This document shows, in pieces, positions 38,513 to 51,768 of a stretch of DNA of 64,000 nucleotides. Position 1 is the first letter of the stretch. The number at the start of each line of letters is the position of its first letter. A program made the position numbers and the translations under genes. Below the pieces are notes generated by a model that did no database searches, was not told the DNA's origin, and worked only from the letters and a program-made list of their open reading frames with translations. The stretch comes from Dirofilaria immitis (Eukaryota > Nematoda > Chromadorea > Rhabditida > Onchocercidae): contig JAKNDB010000018.1 of the NCBI GenBank assembly GCA_024305405.1, positions 675,390-739,389 on the forward strand, in the 5' to 3' direction.

Positions 38513-41330
38513 ACCTGACGATGATATCCTTTATTTCAAAAGAAAAAAGGGAAAGAATCGATTAAGCAATCATCAAACTACATGTGATATGAATCATATT
38601 TCTCTGATAATTGTCAAACAATAATCCAATTATCAACAGTTATTAGTAATAGAAAATAAACAAAATATATTGAACAAAAATACTGCTGTTTTGGCGAATG
38701 AAATCAATTTATTCGTTAATTTGACCTTAAAAAGAATGATGTTTGGTATTTGGCAATAAAACATGTACTTAATTTGTAAGAACGAAAAAGTTTATTACAA
38801 TGTACATAAGCAAAATTATATGCAAAAATTACTAATTAGATGTGAGTATTAATCATATGTCATTCAACTGCGTAAAAATTTTTTTCGACATAGTTAAATT
38901 TGTTAAAAAGTAGAAAGAAAAACAATCGAACAGCTGGAAGAAATATTTTCACGAAATATTGTTGTGAATGCTTTCATCCTCCCATCCCATCATTCCTCTT
39001 TACTCTTATCAGTGCATTCATTAACAGAAATTTTCTGCTGAAGTCACCATAAACATAAAAATATAACGAAAGAACATTATAGAAAGTCAGAGATAAATTT
39101 TGTGAATTTTCAATTTTCTAATTTTCCGTACATCCTGCACATATATGCATATATCAGATCTATTTAAACATAAATATGCGTCTCTATTATTTACGTATGA
39201 ATTACCACTACATGATAGTTCCACATATATGTTTTTAATTGTGATTCATAATAATAGCAATATGGTGATTTATTGAAAAACGTAAACAATATGAAAATGA
39301 CTTTCATAAATTTCAAATAACTGCCAACGATAACGCACATTCTTTCTGTTTAATAAATTATCCAAATAAAGGTAATCATTTTAAAACGAAATACGAACAT
39401 CTGAGGAAAACTGATAAGTTTGATAAGAAAAATTTTTCAGCTAATCCCATACATTTTGTTCATTGCTACTTCTCACGTCTTTACGCTATTATTATGAAGA
39501 TTTCATCCATTACTATAACACCTTATTTTAAACAATCATATCAAGCCGAGCAAGTTGGCCAATACACCATATCAAAAAATCGCGTAATATCAGACAACCC
39601 CGACCCAACAACATATCTATCTACACATATTTTCATAAAATGAACCAACTGCCAGAGAAAAATGAGGCCCGCGCTTACTTGAACAAACCTTGCGAAACCA
39701 TCTTATGCTGAGATGCAATCATTGCATCCCAGCCATTTCATCGACATAGCTTCGAATTCCACTTTGCATATTCTGGAAATAATTTATTCGCCACGAGAAA
39801 TGAGAATTTTGCGGCAGCTTATTTAGAAAAATATTCATATACTTTCCAAAACCCTGGTTATTATTCATATTCTGGGACTGATTTCAAGCCATTCCTTGTC
39901 GTCTCTTAACTTCTTTCTTCAACAAAAATTTCTGGAATCAGCTTTTTGCACTCAAAAATATTTTCAAATGTTACGGGAATACTCTAATTGAAAATTTTTG
40001 AAATTCGACATTTATCTTTAGATTATTATGATTATGTGATTAGAACGTATTTTGATTGAAACATAAGAACGAAAAATATTAAATTTTTGATTCCTTCATA
40101 ATATAAAAATGATAAATATGGCCAGAGAATCATTTCAATCATTAACAAATGCAATCGTTATTTCAAATTTCAGTACGAAAATCATTTCTATTCGTAATAT
40201 ATTATAAATAGACACATCAAGAAAATTAAGATATACTCGTTATCCGAAAATTTATTCTATCATTTCTACATTGCTAATATCCAGGATCCAGGAAAAAGCT
40301 ATTCCCATGTGATTTACATATCGGATTCGGTGGTGTAATATAAGGAGAAAAATGCATAAAAATGATCCAAATCATTTGACGTTCAGAAAAAGGCCCAGCT
40401 CATATATGACGAACAGTGAGGTGATGATAATGTTAGAGATTTCTGAAAAAAAAAAATTTTTAGAAATAGGAAAAAATTTCATATGTGAAAGAAAGAAATT
40501 TCTTCAGAAAATATAATTTGCATGCTCAAAACAATCAAAAATCATGTAAAGAAATATGACAGATATGACAGATGAGAGAAGGGAGCAGATAGACTTGCAA
40601 GTTATACTATAGTAACCAATTACTATTTAAAATTTCAAACACGTTAAAAAAATGTAACTCTATATGTGTTATGTAGATCATGCTACGCTACTCAACCCGG
40701 AAATCGACAGCAAGCAAAAATTGAAATTAATTAAATTTATTGTTCTTTAATACAATGAGAAAATTTTATGGGATTATATATCATCAAGTTTATAACCGTC
40801 TAATTCCGATAAATTCCTGAATTCAAGGTGAAATTTTTTATGGAAACCAAATAATTTACTGAAGCCTTCATGGTATTTAATGGACTTAGGATACTATATA
40901 TACTATCTCTGGACTCATTTCTGCTCCTGTCAGTCTGTCTTATTATAACCACTTTAATGAAATAATTTTTTGATAAAATATAACCACGGCAATACAAACC
41001 ATTAGTACTGAGAATGACCGCTTTCAGGCATTATGTATACTTGAAAAAAATCAAAAAAGTAATTCAAAAATTAAGTCAAATTCCACAAAATTCCCATTCT
41101 TTTCCTTCAACGATTTTCGACGAAAGCCGAAACATGTAATAGTTGTTTGTAGATAGAAATATTAAAAGGAACATTAAAGTAAATAACGCGCCAAAATTAT
41201 GAGATCAATAAGTTAAAAGGATAAAGATATGAAGATGTTCTCAATCAGAGCATTCGATTCATTCGCTAGTCAACAAAACTGGTTGACAAGCCGAAGGATA
41301 TATTATAAGGAAGGGATCGTGGTTTAATTA
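38513..41330. other. upstream region of the DESI2-like gene, no confirmed gene
   Basis: Mostly AT-rich with a G+C-richer island at about 39540-39910. The island holds GATGCAATCATTGCATC (a near-perfect palindrome, 39712-39728), a minus-strand donor-like GTAAGCGCGG (about 39670) and a plus-strand frame of about 65 codons without Met (39714-39909; ...AYLEKYSYTFQNPGYYSYSG...). It may contain the promoter or a 5'-UTR exon of the minus-strand gene. No protein family is recognised. Confidence 0.4.
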
Positions 41331-41442
41331 CCCAAGTTTGAGAAGCAGTTCGACAGCGACAATTTGACGGTCAATCAGGATCAGTTACTCGACGACAACT
41401 TAAATTCAGTTCGGGGTCACAGTTCGGTGCAGTTCGGAAATA

Positions 41443-41649
41443 CGGATCATCCGCAACACGCACTGGCAGTTTTGTTGTTTCACTGATAACTTTACCTAAA
41501 TTGCGTAATAACCCGCCACCACCAGATAAAACTATCTCCTTATCAACTATATCAGAAGAAAGCTCAGGAGGAGTGCTCTCTAATGCTGTCCCAATAGCAG
41601 AAATTATTTGGTGCACAGACTCCGTTAAACTCTCTGCAACCTGATATTC
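41443..41649 (-). pseudogene. mreB: bacterial mreB fragment (Wolbachia-type nuclear insertion)
   Basis: About 69 codons on the minus strand read EYQVAESLTESVHQIISAIG, then LESTPPELSSDIVDKEIVLS, GGGGLLRNLGKVISETTKLP and VRVADDP. This is the C-terminal part of MreB, the bacterial actin that organises cell-wall synthesis: the ATPELxxDIxxxGIVLxGGGALL signature followed by PVxVADDP. The frame is open inside the fragment, closed by a TAA four codons upstream of KNSSTEYQ, and runs after ADDP into unrelated sequence with CAGTTCGG repeats. It has no ATPase N-terminus and no start, so it cannot be functional. An alphaproteobacterial endosymbiont (Wolbachia) is the likely donor in a filarial host. The words TTTAATTACCCAAGTTTGAG at 41324-41343 match the end of the nearby LTR family. 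Confidence 0.88.
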
Positions 41650-41699
41650 TGTAGAGCTATTTTTAACCTTTTAATCTTAAAAAGAAAGGACGTAGCCAA

Positions 41700-42228
41700 G
41701 GTTGATCTCAATTACTTTAGCTTAAGTTGTTTTTGAAGAATAAAAAGACGATAATGAAGCTTTATTTTTACATATGTGAAAAATGGTAGCTTTGTGATGT
41801 GTATTATTTTCATGGAGGTCAAAAAGTGCAGATAAGATTTTATGTATATACTGTATTTTAATTTAGTTGTGTTTTATAAAAAGGCTTTAGAATTTCGTAA
41901 ATATTGACATATGCAAACCCGTGACTAAGACTTGGTCCAACAGTTCGGAGGACGATTCGACGTAAAAGGAACCACAATTCAAACGTACTGGAAACAGTAG
42001 TAGTGATGCGAAAAAATTAAGACATTTGTTCGTATTCTTTGATATTTCTGTGCTCGTTTGGCATTCCTGTGTATTGAACATTTGATTTGGATCTTGTATA
42101 AGTACGATATTGTGCTTGTAGTATCGTATAACCTCAAATATAGAAGATGGTTCGCTCTCTACTCTTATTTGAAAGAAAGAAATTTAAAATTACCCTCCGT
42201 TTAATTTTTTTCTTCTCAGCAACAATTG
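41700..42228. other. intergenic
   Basis: No gene is recognised. Some G+C-richer words (ACAGTTCGGAGGACGATTCG near 41939) resemble the CAGTTCGG-rich stretch next to the mreB fragment. Confidence 0.4.
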
Positions 42229-43013
42229 CTATTGAACATTTTTATGTCTTAAAATCAAGATAAATAAAGCCAATAATGAAGCGAGAAAGACTGAAGGCAA
42301 AAGTTTATTGTTATCATCTGTCATCATTTGTAAGATTATTTCTCCAAACTGTTGAATCTAAAGGAAATTGGGAAATTTCTATTTTTTCATAAAAAACACT
42401 AAGCGATGCAAAATAAGAAAAATTATATATTTCCATGTAAAATATATTCAAAGTTATGTCAAAGTAATGTCCAATGAAAATGTTAGATATTTTAACACAG
42501 TTTTTTTCAAAAATACATTTTTTTAAAAATCATCAAAAATGTTTATATTATTAACAAACGAACAATGACTGATTAGTACACTGTATATATCTTAAAGTAT
42601 ATTAAATTAAATTTCCATTTTAATACAAAAACAAGATTAGTTTTGGAAATATTCCAACTGGAAAATGAAATATAGCAACAATTATTTATCATATTTGAAA
42701 GTTTGTTGTATTAAGAAAGTGCCAAATAAGAAAATATCAATCCATCATGTAAAGATATAAAGAAATCTTCATTTCACTGCCTTGAAATGATTTGAAATCA
42801 ATTGAAGTTAGTAATTAGTGCTCTTACTGCACCAAACTGCGAAAGTTTTTGAAATGTTTGATAAAAATGTTCATTCGGAACAACAGAATGTAAGTACGAA
42901 ATCAACGAAGAAATTTTAGAATAGCATAATAAATACACATATAGCATAAAAAGGAGATAAAAACTGAAGATACGAGGATAGGATGATGTAAGCGGATCGA
43001 TCGCGGAAATCAT
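42229..43013 (-). CDS. small two-helix membrane protein, unrecognised
   Basis: Two minus-strand exons, 43013-42828 and 42357-42229, join in phase 0 through a strong donor (GGTGCA|GTAAGAGC) and acceptor (TTTCCTTTAG|ATT), giving 104 residues. A hydrophobic segment (about 15-31, IFSFYLLFMLYVYLLCY) is followed by a soluble part (VPNEHFYQTFQKLSQFGA, then IQQFGEIILQMMTDDNN). A second hydrophobic helix (about 81-98, LLPSVFLASLLALFILIL) ends in basic RHK, as in tail-anchored or two-pass proteins. The splice junction makes a plausible repeat-like motif (LSQFGA/IQQFGE). No family is recognised. Exon 1 might instead begin at an acceptor CTTCAG near 42970, which would make it an internal exon of a larger gene. 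Confidence 0.5.
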
Positions 43014-43394
43014 TAAAATGTTATCTCCTGGAGCACCCTACATATGCAGACGTAGAAACGGAATTACAGTAGGAGGAAGATACACAATAAAGAGAAAGAG
43101 CTGGTTAGACCAGAACAAGGAGTACAGTCATGAATGATGCAGTCGCCGAGGTTTGAACTGTGAGAAAGAATTCGAGCGATGCTACGTATTGCATATTATA
43201 CCCATAAATCAATATATCAGAAAGTAATGGCTTGAATTAATGGGGACATGCTTCGGATTTCCCGACACGAGTTGGAAATTAGAAAACATAATCCGAAAAT
43301 GGAGAGTTTATTTGAGCAACGTCACTCCTCCCATCACTCATGTGAACGTTTTCTTTCTGATCGTAACAAAGTCGAAGGAAAGAATTCTGCTTTA

Positions 43395-44740
43395 CTTGGA
43401 TAATTAAATCTTTATTACGATAAATTTGATAACACATTAACGAACACAATAATTATAATATTTAGGGACAAATTTAATCACTACATCCATAAGAAGAAAA
43501 AGTGGGAGATTAAGTAATACGCCATATGACCTCGGTGAAACATATCTTCAGAAAAAGGCTTTCGATGGTCAGGATCCTTTTCTTCTCGAATATGGAAGAT
43601 TCTAGGACGGTTCTGGAATCAAGAATTAATCGGTCATTATTAGCGCATGTGAAATGAAGCTCATCATTGGAGCCCATAGACAATATAGACGATCAAATTT
43701 AGCTTAAATTTACATCATATACTAAATATGTAAACATCACAACATATATCCAACAATGTTAAATCCAGGACGAAGAGACCACTGATTCTCTGCTTCTCCT
43801 AACAATTTTAGCGACAACTTATCTTTTAAGAACTAATCCTTTTATTTTCTTTGAGAGTTCGAATTCTGATTGTACTATTTGTATCGATCGTTCTTTCTGA
43901 GAGTTTTTGTTCGCTCTGATGATTATGATACAAATGGATGATCCTTACACTTTATAGTGAGAGCTTGTTTACTATATGTCAGGCCTAGCACAATTTACAT
44001 TACGCCAACTCATAGCGCAAAAAGATTTTGTTTACTCTATGCCACAACTTTTATGTCACAACACACAATACTGCATTTCTTAATTATCACACGTGTCGCC
44101 GATCTTCTTTTATCTTGACAAAGATGAAGGATTCTTTCTGTTTTTCAATAACAGCACCTCAAACCTAGGTAATTAAGCTTTTATTGCATTTTATAATACA
44201 TCAACGAACGCAGCAATTACAAAATTAATAATACAAATTCACTGAAATCAATAAGACAATTTTATTAACGATAACATAATTCAAAAGAAAAGGAAGATTA
44301 AATAACACTCGATATGGTTTTCCAATCGCCATCTTAAAGCACATCCTTTATAATGGTTTTGATGTTCAGAATCGTCTTCTTCTTCTTCATCCTGGTACAG
44401 TTCCACGACTACAAGAAGTATTAACACGTATGAATGGAGTTCTTTTTGAGAGCTTATCGACACAATGGGAGAACAATTTTAGTTTACATTTTAACATTAC
44501 AGAGTAAATCTGCGCATACACTATATGCCCAATAATATTAAATCCAGGGCAAAGGAATTACTAATTCTTTGGCTCTCGTGATTTCAGCGACAAAACGATA
44601 ATATCTCATTAATTTTGCAATAGAATCACTGCATTTCTGCAAAGAAATTTTTGTCAAAGTAACGTCTTGATATCTTCCATTAACACTAAACGCATCTTCT
44701 AGAAGTAATAGTTCATTTGGAATGACTTCTTACATAACAT
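43395..44740 (-). mobile_element. degraded LTR retroelement in tandem LTR-internal-LTR arrangement
   Basis: Read on the minus strand the order is: a C-terminal coding block (44740-44536; ...EITRAKELVIPLPWI then stop), LTR 44522-44161, a leader block (44160-44093), about 280 bp of decayed interior, a second decayed C-terminal block (about 43815-43745), and LTR 43744-43395. The LTRs match those at 27.4, 28.0, 53.9 and 63.3 kb. The C-terminal block before the first LTR implies that another element once lay upstream, i.e. head-to-tail elements sharing LTRs, now mostly deleted. Confidence 0.65.
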
Positions 44741-45074
44741 ATTTATATAAAGCGCGTAAGAAATAATTTGTCAGAAGTCACATTGGAATTGATTTTACCA
44801 ATGATTTTTCATAAAAATAAATTGCATGGGATGAAGAATATAGAGGTGACTTATACTCATTACATATCTATGTAATGGAGTATGAATCAATGATTTCGAA
44901 TGAGGTTCTAAATAATTTTGGAAAAGCAGAAAGTTATTTTCGATATTCAAGAGTGAATAAATAAATATAAGATCTTATGTGTGAAAACTGTAAAATTATT
45001 CGCTATAATGATGATTAGTGACAATTACGCAATATCATATATTCAAAAGAACTAAATTTCATATTATTATATCA

Positions 45075-45690
45075 TAGTAAATGAATGGTATATCAATTAC
45101 ACAATGTTATGCGCTTAAATTAAATTTAAGCAATTCTGCCTTGAAGTTGCAGCACAGGATACATCATGAACCACCGACAAATTCAACAAACTCTATGATT
45201 ATCAATGAGTGCTATGTATTTCGGATGTTATTTTGTGTTATTAAAATGATATTTATACTGGAAAAAATAATGGATTCAAACTATTAATTTTCAAAATGAC
45301 ATATCAATACTTCAACAAAAGTAACTGGTGACGTCAATGACTTTGTTTTTAATTTTTCCCTCTGCTTATTATATTAATACGGCTTTCAGTTCATTTGAAT
45401 GAAACAATTCCTTAACAACAAACATATGGATTTGTCAAAAGTAATTTAATGATGTCGAGAAGAAATTAATTAAAAGAAAATTGCTGATAATATAATCACA
45501 CTTCAATCAAAGTTACTAAATTGTTAGGAAATTATAACTGAATGATATTGTTATATTAGTACCGAATAAATTTTCGTAAGCGAATAGGAGAGTTCTACTG
45601 AATTAAGTTTTGTTTTAATTTTTGCGAGATTATTTAAAACTGTTTTTGGAGAAGGACAAATCACACTTTTATTTGTTATAAAGGTAAACA
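45075..45690 (-). repeat. inverted partner of the repeat at 51.87-52.43 kb
   Basis: The minus strand here is alignable with the plus strand at 51870-52430 (shared words: TCCTGTGCTGCAA, GACATATCA, TTTGAATGAAACAATT, ATAATATAATCACACTT, TTTTAATTTT-GCGA). Divergence is substantial. Order relative to the LTR elements is conserved in both places, so this is probably retroelement interior or its constant flank. The short plus-strand Met frame at 45081 is not a gene. Confidence 0.65.
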
Positions 45691-45699
45691 TTCCATTTT

Positions 45700-47134
45700 T
45701 TTTCTCCTTTAGTTTTCACTATTAGCTCTGAAATGATATTCATTCTCATGGTAAAAAAATATCGCCAGAATACGTTATTTTATGTAATTTTTATAAATTG
45801 AGTGTCATAGTATTAAGTTGGATTTTATGTAATTCTTTATAAATTGTTGAACAGTGAGTGTCATAGTATTAAGTTGGATTCTTTCACGCAGTTTTTGTTT
45901 TCTTATTTCTTTACTATTGAAATAAAAATAAATAATTTCTATACAGAGATTTGGAGAATTCGAGTATCATCAACTGATTTGAAAAATAAAAACTAACTCG
46001 TATCCTATAAAATTTTAATTTTTAATATATTGAAATGATATTAAAATTATTATAAAAATTAATATCACAGCTAAATGAAATTTTTCGGATAAAAGGTTCA
46101 CTTTTAATTTATATTTAAAAAGTGCCGACAACAATCCATATTTAGTTAATCTTAGTATCTTAATTGTATTTCAGATTATAGTTCAAGCTTAAATAAATTC
46201 AAATATTCGGTTACAAAATTAAGAATTTCAAGTTATAGAATTGTCTAAAGTCGATGTTTTTTTCTCGGTGTTACTAGTATTAAAGATATGCTGAATCTAT
46301 TAAACGACTTGCTTTCTTGGCAGTACATAAAATATCAAATATATTGATATATTTATTGATAATCTCACATGCTGCTACTACTAATAAAAATGACCTAGTA
46401 ATTGCTATCGCTTTCATTCCAAATATCATGATTGAGGACAAAAGCTCAATTTTATAATTATTGCCTCATCAACCTTTTATCAGTTAACTTTGTTTTCGTT
46501 GTTTAATTAAAATAATCACTGCATTCTTCTTTTTTGTCATTTTTATTGCTGAAACAAATGATGCAAATTTTGCAATAACAGAAAGTGCATTATTCACATT
46601 TTATATTTATACAACAATTGGTTCATCTAAAATCTCATATATATTCTGATTCTTTATACGAAAATTATGATATGCATTTGAATTGGCTTAAATGAATTTA
46701 TTAGTTTGACCAGCAAAAAAAAATCATAATGTTGAGATGCTAACTGGTTGCATTACAATATGAGGAGGAAGGAATTCCTCAGTAATGTATGAATCGACAA
46801 ATGATAATTCCTTCCATGTTCATTGCTAATATCTTGCATTACATATTATTTTGACAGAACTATGATTATATCCTTCTGAGGCTATTTTTACTTGCTGTGC
46901 TTTATGTTTTTTATATGTAAGAGCAAAAATTTTTCAGTTTTTCTAAACTAAATTTAAAGTAATGATGAATTTTGAATGTATGTTTTTATCTCTTTAAAAA
47001 TATAATTTATGGTTTTGCTTTTTTTTTAGCAACACCTGTCGGAGTACAATATCAATTGATTTATCACACTTATCAAATTTAATTTAATTTTTAATATTAA
47101 TTGTATTTTTATCAATTTCTTCAAGGTCATCATA
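45700..47134. other. intergenic upstream of receptor A
   Basis: No gene is seen. The last 50-100 bp share words with the upstream of receptor B (TTGTATTTTT..TCGATTTCTTCAA), so the duplication included some 5' flank. A GAGGAAGGAATTCCTC palindrome lies at about 46763-46778. Confidence 0.45.
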
Positions 47135-49487
47135 ATGGTTGAAAATCGTGATTATGAAGATAAGATTGCAATGGCCTGCATTGTTACGGTTAGTATTCCA
47201 TCGAATAAACTATTTGGTAGCTTCAATTTAATGATAATAAAGGGATAGCAAGGCATGAATTTTTCCTTTTTGAGATCATTGTAAAGTATATCAGTATTTC
47301 TAAAGAGAATTAAAAGTTCTGAAAATTTGCAGAAATCGCTTCAAGGCTTGTGAAAATAAAAATCAGAATGCATGGGTTAGAATAAACTGCTGAACTTAAT
47401 TGCATACAATTTCTTATTTAGTAAAAAAATAAGGTTGGGAAAAGACAATTTTATAATTTCACACTGTATGCATTACAGGCGTCAGTTTTTGGGCTGATCA
47501 GCAATGGTTTATCGTTGTATGTAATGCGTACGAGATCATGTTTCCGCAATGCATTTGGAATTTTATGCAGTAGTTTTTTAGTATGCAATTTGCAAACTAT
47601 ATTCGTACTCTTCACATGGTGTACCATTGTGTTAACCGTGTAAGTTGCATTTGTTTTTGAATACTGCAGTAAGTTGAATATTACTACTTATTTGTTGGAT
47701 ATTCTTTCCTTTCATCCATAAAGGTTAGTTTTAAGATGAAAAAATTTTCAGAAAATCGCCAGTGCTATCGACATCAAAATCATTCTGGGCACGACTAGTA
47801 GGCTTATTAGTGAATGGAGCATGCTTTGCATCGTTCGCCATACATTTTTCGTTGCCTTTAATCGGTTGTGTGCTGTTGTATATCCGATAAAATACAATCA
47901 ATTATGGTCAGAAGCAAGAGCTTTCATTGCTGGAATCATCTCATGGACACTTGGAATGGCTATAGGCACGATGCACTTATTCGGTAGCATATTATAATAA
48001 AAAAATTTCTACCGTTTTTAAACATTAAATAATTTGGTAAATGCAGCATAGATTTTGCTTTTCACAGTGCTCGTAAGGAGAACTTTTCTCACCAATAATT
48101 TTTAAGATATTTGCATCACAACAAACCGTGAATGAACTCAACGATAATGGAATAGATATTATTTCAATAAATAGCTCAAATAATGACTTTAGCATATTTT
48201 CTTTTTGAGCAGAGATTTTGATTAAGGTAACAAACTTATCATCGCAATCCTAGCCAGCGTTTAAACGAATCATATTCTCATAATTCTCAGAGCCTAAAAA
48301 TAATTAATGCTATAAATTATCATATTTATAATTCATCATATTATTTAAATTTTTTATATTATTAATTTTATCGAATATTAATTTCTTTAGTTTTCGATGG
48401 GCTCTGTAAAAAAAATATTTATAGAAGACTGTTCGCTTATATTCAACGAAAATTCATCTTATTATTTTTACTATCGAAATTCTATTCGTGGCGTTGTATG
48501 TCGATATACTGATAGTGGATTATCAATAATTTTAGTATTAATAGTGGCATGCATCGATGTAACTACTTTCATCAAAATGCTCGCATATCGAAAGGTAAAT
48601 TTAATTATGACAAACAATTGCTCCAGCAGTCCCATCGTAGCAAGTTTCAACAACTTTCGTGCATATTTCTTTCTCTCGCGAAAATCTTCAGGATCAGAAT
48701 GCATATCAGACTGTAATGATCTTTTTCTGAATTTCAGGCCAGGCTCAAAAATGCAGTTATGCCATCAAGTGATACCATCAACGGAAGAGAGGTATTGTTC
48801 TTCAGACAGGTAATAAATGAAAATTCAAAATCATTGAAAAAAGATATTTTCGAAAAAGACCAATGAGATGTCCAAATGTTTTCAAAATTACTTAACCAAT
48901 CAATGTAGTTCTTGTTTCTCTTATCACATTGTTCCTTTGAAATTACGGAAATTAATTGTCCAGCTATGAAAATAGATATTACTGACTTTGCAATTTATGA
49001 CAACCGTTTCAATTCCATGCAATATAAGTAATTATTATTGTAGTCATGTTTGCTTAACTTTATCTACATCTCATTTTTTATCATCTTGGCCATCCATCCA
49101 TTTCTATTTACGAATAAATGGCTGTTATTTGCGTTAAGCACGATGATATTCATTATAATGCCATCAACAGATGAGTAAGCAATATAATTTTCTAACTGGA
49201 ATCGGTAGAACAAGTCAGTAAGAATCGTTATTGCATGATTATTTTTAATGATTCTACGATTGGCCTGTCCGCATTTACTCGATCTTCTCACAAGATTTCA
49301 AAGATATCAAGGCGATTTCTCAAATATTTACATTCGATTATATAAAATTAATTTAGCATATTGTATAAATTTTCCATATTTGCTTGGATGATATCGTATG
49401 ATTTTCAGATTAGTTCTTCTAATTTTCAACCGCAAAATGATATTAAAAACAGTTTGGATAAAATTGCGACAAATTAACATCACATAA
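47135..49487 (+). CDS. srx-like seven-helix chemoreceptor A (one frameshift)
   Basis: Seven exons: 47135-47188, 47479-47639, 47752-47983, 48425-48594, 48738-48809, 49044-49174 and 49409-49487. Every intron phase equals that of receptor B, and five of the seven exons have exactly equal lengths. The protein would be about 299 residues: TM1 (FGLISNGLSLYVM), the family hallmark FRNAFGILCSSFLVCNLQ in TM2, an NR box after TM3 (FNRLCAVVYP-type), TM5 (IILVLIVACIDVTTFIKM), TM6 (SCLLNFIYISFFIILAI) and TM7 ending LLIFNRK. Exon 3 has a T5 run (47845-47849) where the paralogue needs one more base. Without it the frame closes at a TAA about 45 bases later. This is either an assembly undercall or a recent pseudogene. 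Nematode serpentine receptors of this type sense chemicals in ciliated neurons; the ligand is unknown. Confidence 0.82.
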
Positions 49488-49499
49488 AAAGAGCATAAG

Positions 49500-51760
49500 A
49501 ATCTGATATAAATTTTTTTAGCAGAAAAAATACGAAGCTTTCAGTTGAACTCAGCTATCGGAAATCGAAATCTGTGCTCATGAAATCTATTTAAAGCTTT
49601 TGATAGCCCGAACAATAATTGTGATAAAGATTTTATTAATTCGCAAAAATGTATTTTTGCCTACGTTATGAGACAATTTTCTTAGAATATTTATTGCGAA
49701 TAAAATCGATCGCAGAGTTGTTCTTCTCCGTTCGTTTAATCGAGGTGGATTGTTTCTACAGTCCTTTGAGTTTTTGCGTTAGTTTTTTCTGTTATGTCCC
49801 AAATCATTTTCCTAATTCTTTATATAGTGAGAGCCTGTTTATTACATTATCATACATGATTTATATCATGTTAAGTATAGGTTTGGCTAACAGATCATAT
49901 GGTCATAGGCCGTTTAAGTCAAGATATTTCTATAATATAAATATTCGTTGATTATTTCTTCTTATCTATATCCCATAAAATATCCTAGTTATTTCGACAG
50001 TTTCATGCGCAAAAGAAGTTTGAATTGATCTGGCCAAAATTAAAAATTTGACTTGGCTTTCGGAATAATCGAAATATTTATAATATAAACATGTTGAAAA
50101 TAATCAAAATATTTGTATTAGTAAATATCTTGGTATAATCAAAGGAATATGTTCCCTAACGAAATTCATCTCTTTGAAGATCAATCTTATAGTTTGTTGA
50201 AAAATCTTTAAAGCATTGTAACAAATCAGATTTTGACTTATCATCATTCAGATTAGACAGCATTGCTTAAAGCATTGCAAACTATTTGTATAAAGGGAAA
50301 GTTACTGGTTGAAAGATCATTCACTCTCCATTTATACACATTCATACATTCATATACATTTTATTTGGCGGTACGATTTCACTCTCATTGTGCGTTACTG
50401 CACTCCCAGATTCAACTCTACAAATCCAAAATCAATAAGTCTTAGATAATTCCCTACAATAAAAGGGAATTCAAACTACCGATTAAATTATCAATATTCC
50501 TCAACAAAATTGTGTGTCGTAGTTGCGACGAATAAAATCTGCTATAATAAAGCTTCGCTATACAGCAAATCTCTATCCAGGTTTCCAGTTTCTCAACAAT
50601 GCAAGATATTCTTTCTTGATACTGGTCAAAATTCTGTTAAAAATCTGTTAAAAATACTGGAAATTTTTTTATTTGATACTTTTTCGTAAATCAACTGATT
50701 GATTTAACTTGATTCATTTTCTTTCGCAATTAAAAAATTTCATTTGTAGAAATTCACGTTGTAATAGATTCTTAGAAATTCTTAAATCGCTGCTTGGGAT
50801 TTGAAAATTCTGTAGAAATTATGAAAATATTGATATACAAGCTGACTATTCAATACTGTGAAACAATATCTGTGGGAATTGAAAAAAGAAATTTTATTAA
50901 ACATCAGGAAAATTCTATTTTGATTATGCTGTAATAATTCATTTTCATATTTTAGTGTTTGGACTCCTTCCACAATAATTAAAATAATTTTGTAACATAT
51001 ATATATATATATATATATGTCGAAATTGTCAAATATTTTGTGTTTAACAATATCTCGAAATAATTAGATTAATTCATAATATAGAAATTTTCAGGGTTCA
51101 TAGTTGAATTATTTATTGAAATCTCATATATCGCGAAAATTCTTTTTGTTTGCGTTTAACACAGACGAATAATCATAATACAGATTTGCTCATTGATGAA
51201 GTATTTGAAATCATTGATAAACGATTCGAAGAAAAATAATAGATAGACTTCTTCTTGCATGAATGATCTTGGTCTTCATAGTGAGAGATGATTTACAGAA
51301 GTTGATTTTCAGACAAGATCAGAGAATGCAAGCTTGATTACCAGATTGAGAAATTTGTTCTACAAAATTTAAAAATGCATAAAGTTTTGATCTTTATGAC
51401 ATTTTTAAACATTTTTGTGGTCTGCATTTTATCGTCACGTATGTTTAATGATTTTGAAAAATTATCCACAAATCATTACCGCATTAAAAAAATATCAGCG
51501 AATGTTGGAGATATGATGAAAATGTTATCAAAACAACATGTGAATTAATATGCTATGTGTTTTGTATGTTTTATATTGCTTCAGAACAATAAATTATATT
51601 TATTTATCAGTGAAACTTGGAGTTATTATACAAAATGTCTAAGTAATTTAAAGTCTTCAAAATAAAAGAATATTTTATGTGTTTAGACTTATCATAGATT
51701 AAAATTTAAATAAGAAATATTACCATCATAAGACAATACATATCTATTAACGGGACTTAA
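49500..51760. other. intergenic downstream of receptor A
   Basis: No gene is supported. AAAATACGAAGCTTTCAGTT at 49527-49546 resembles AAAATACGAAACTTTCAGTT at 55323 and 55858, and TATAGTGAGAGCCTGTTTA (49823-49841) resembles 43956-43973, so the area shares dispersed repeats with the rest of the cluster. A (TA)n run occupies 50999-51019. Confidence 0.45.
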
Positions 51761-51768
51761 CAAATGCT

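Noticed and set aside
48471..48704. Minus-strand 77-residue frame
   Set aside because: Antisense shadow of exons 4-5 of receptor A.
48397..48813. Continuous 138-residue plus-strand frame as a single-exon gene
   Set aside because: It covers receptor A exon 4, its intron and part of exon 5; the splice sites and paralogue structure explain it better.
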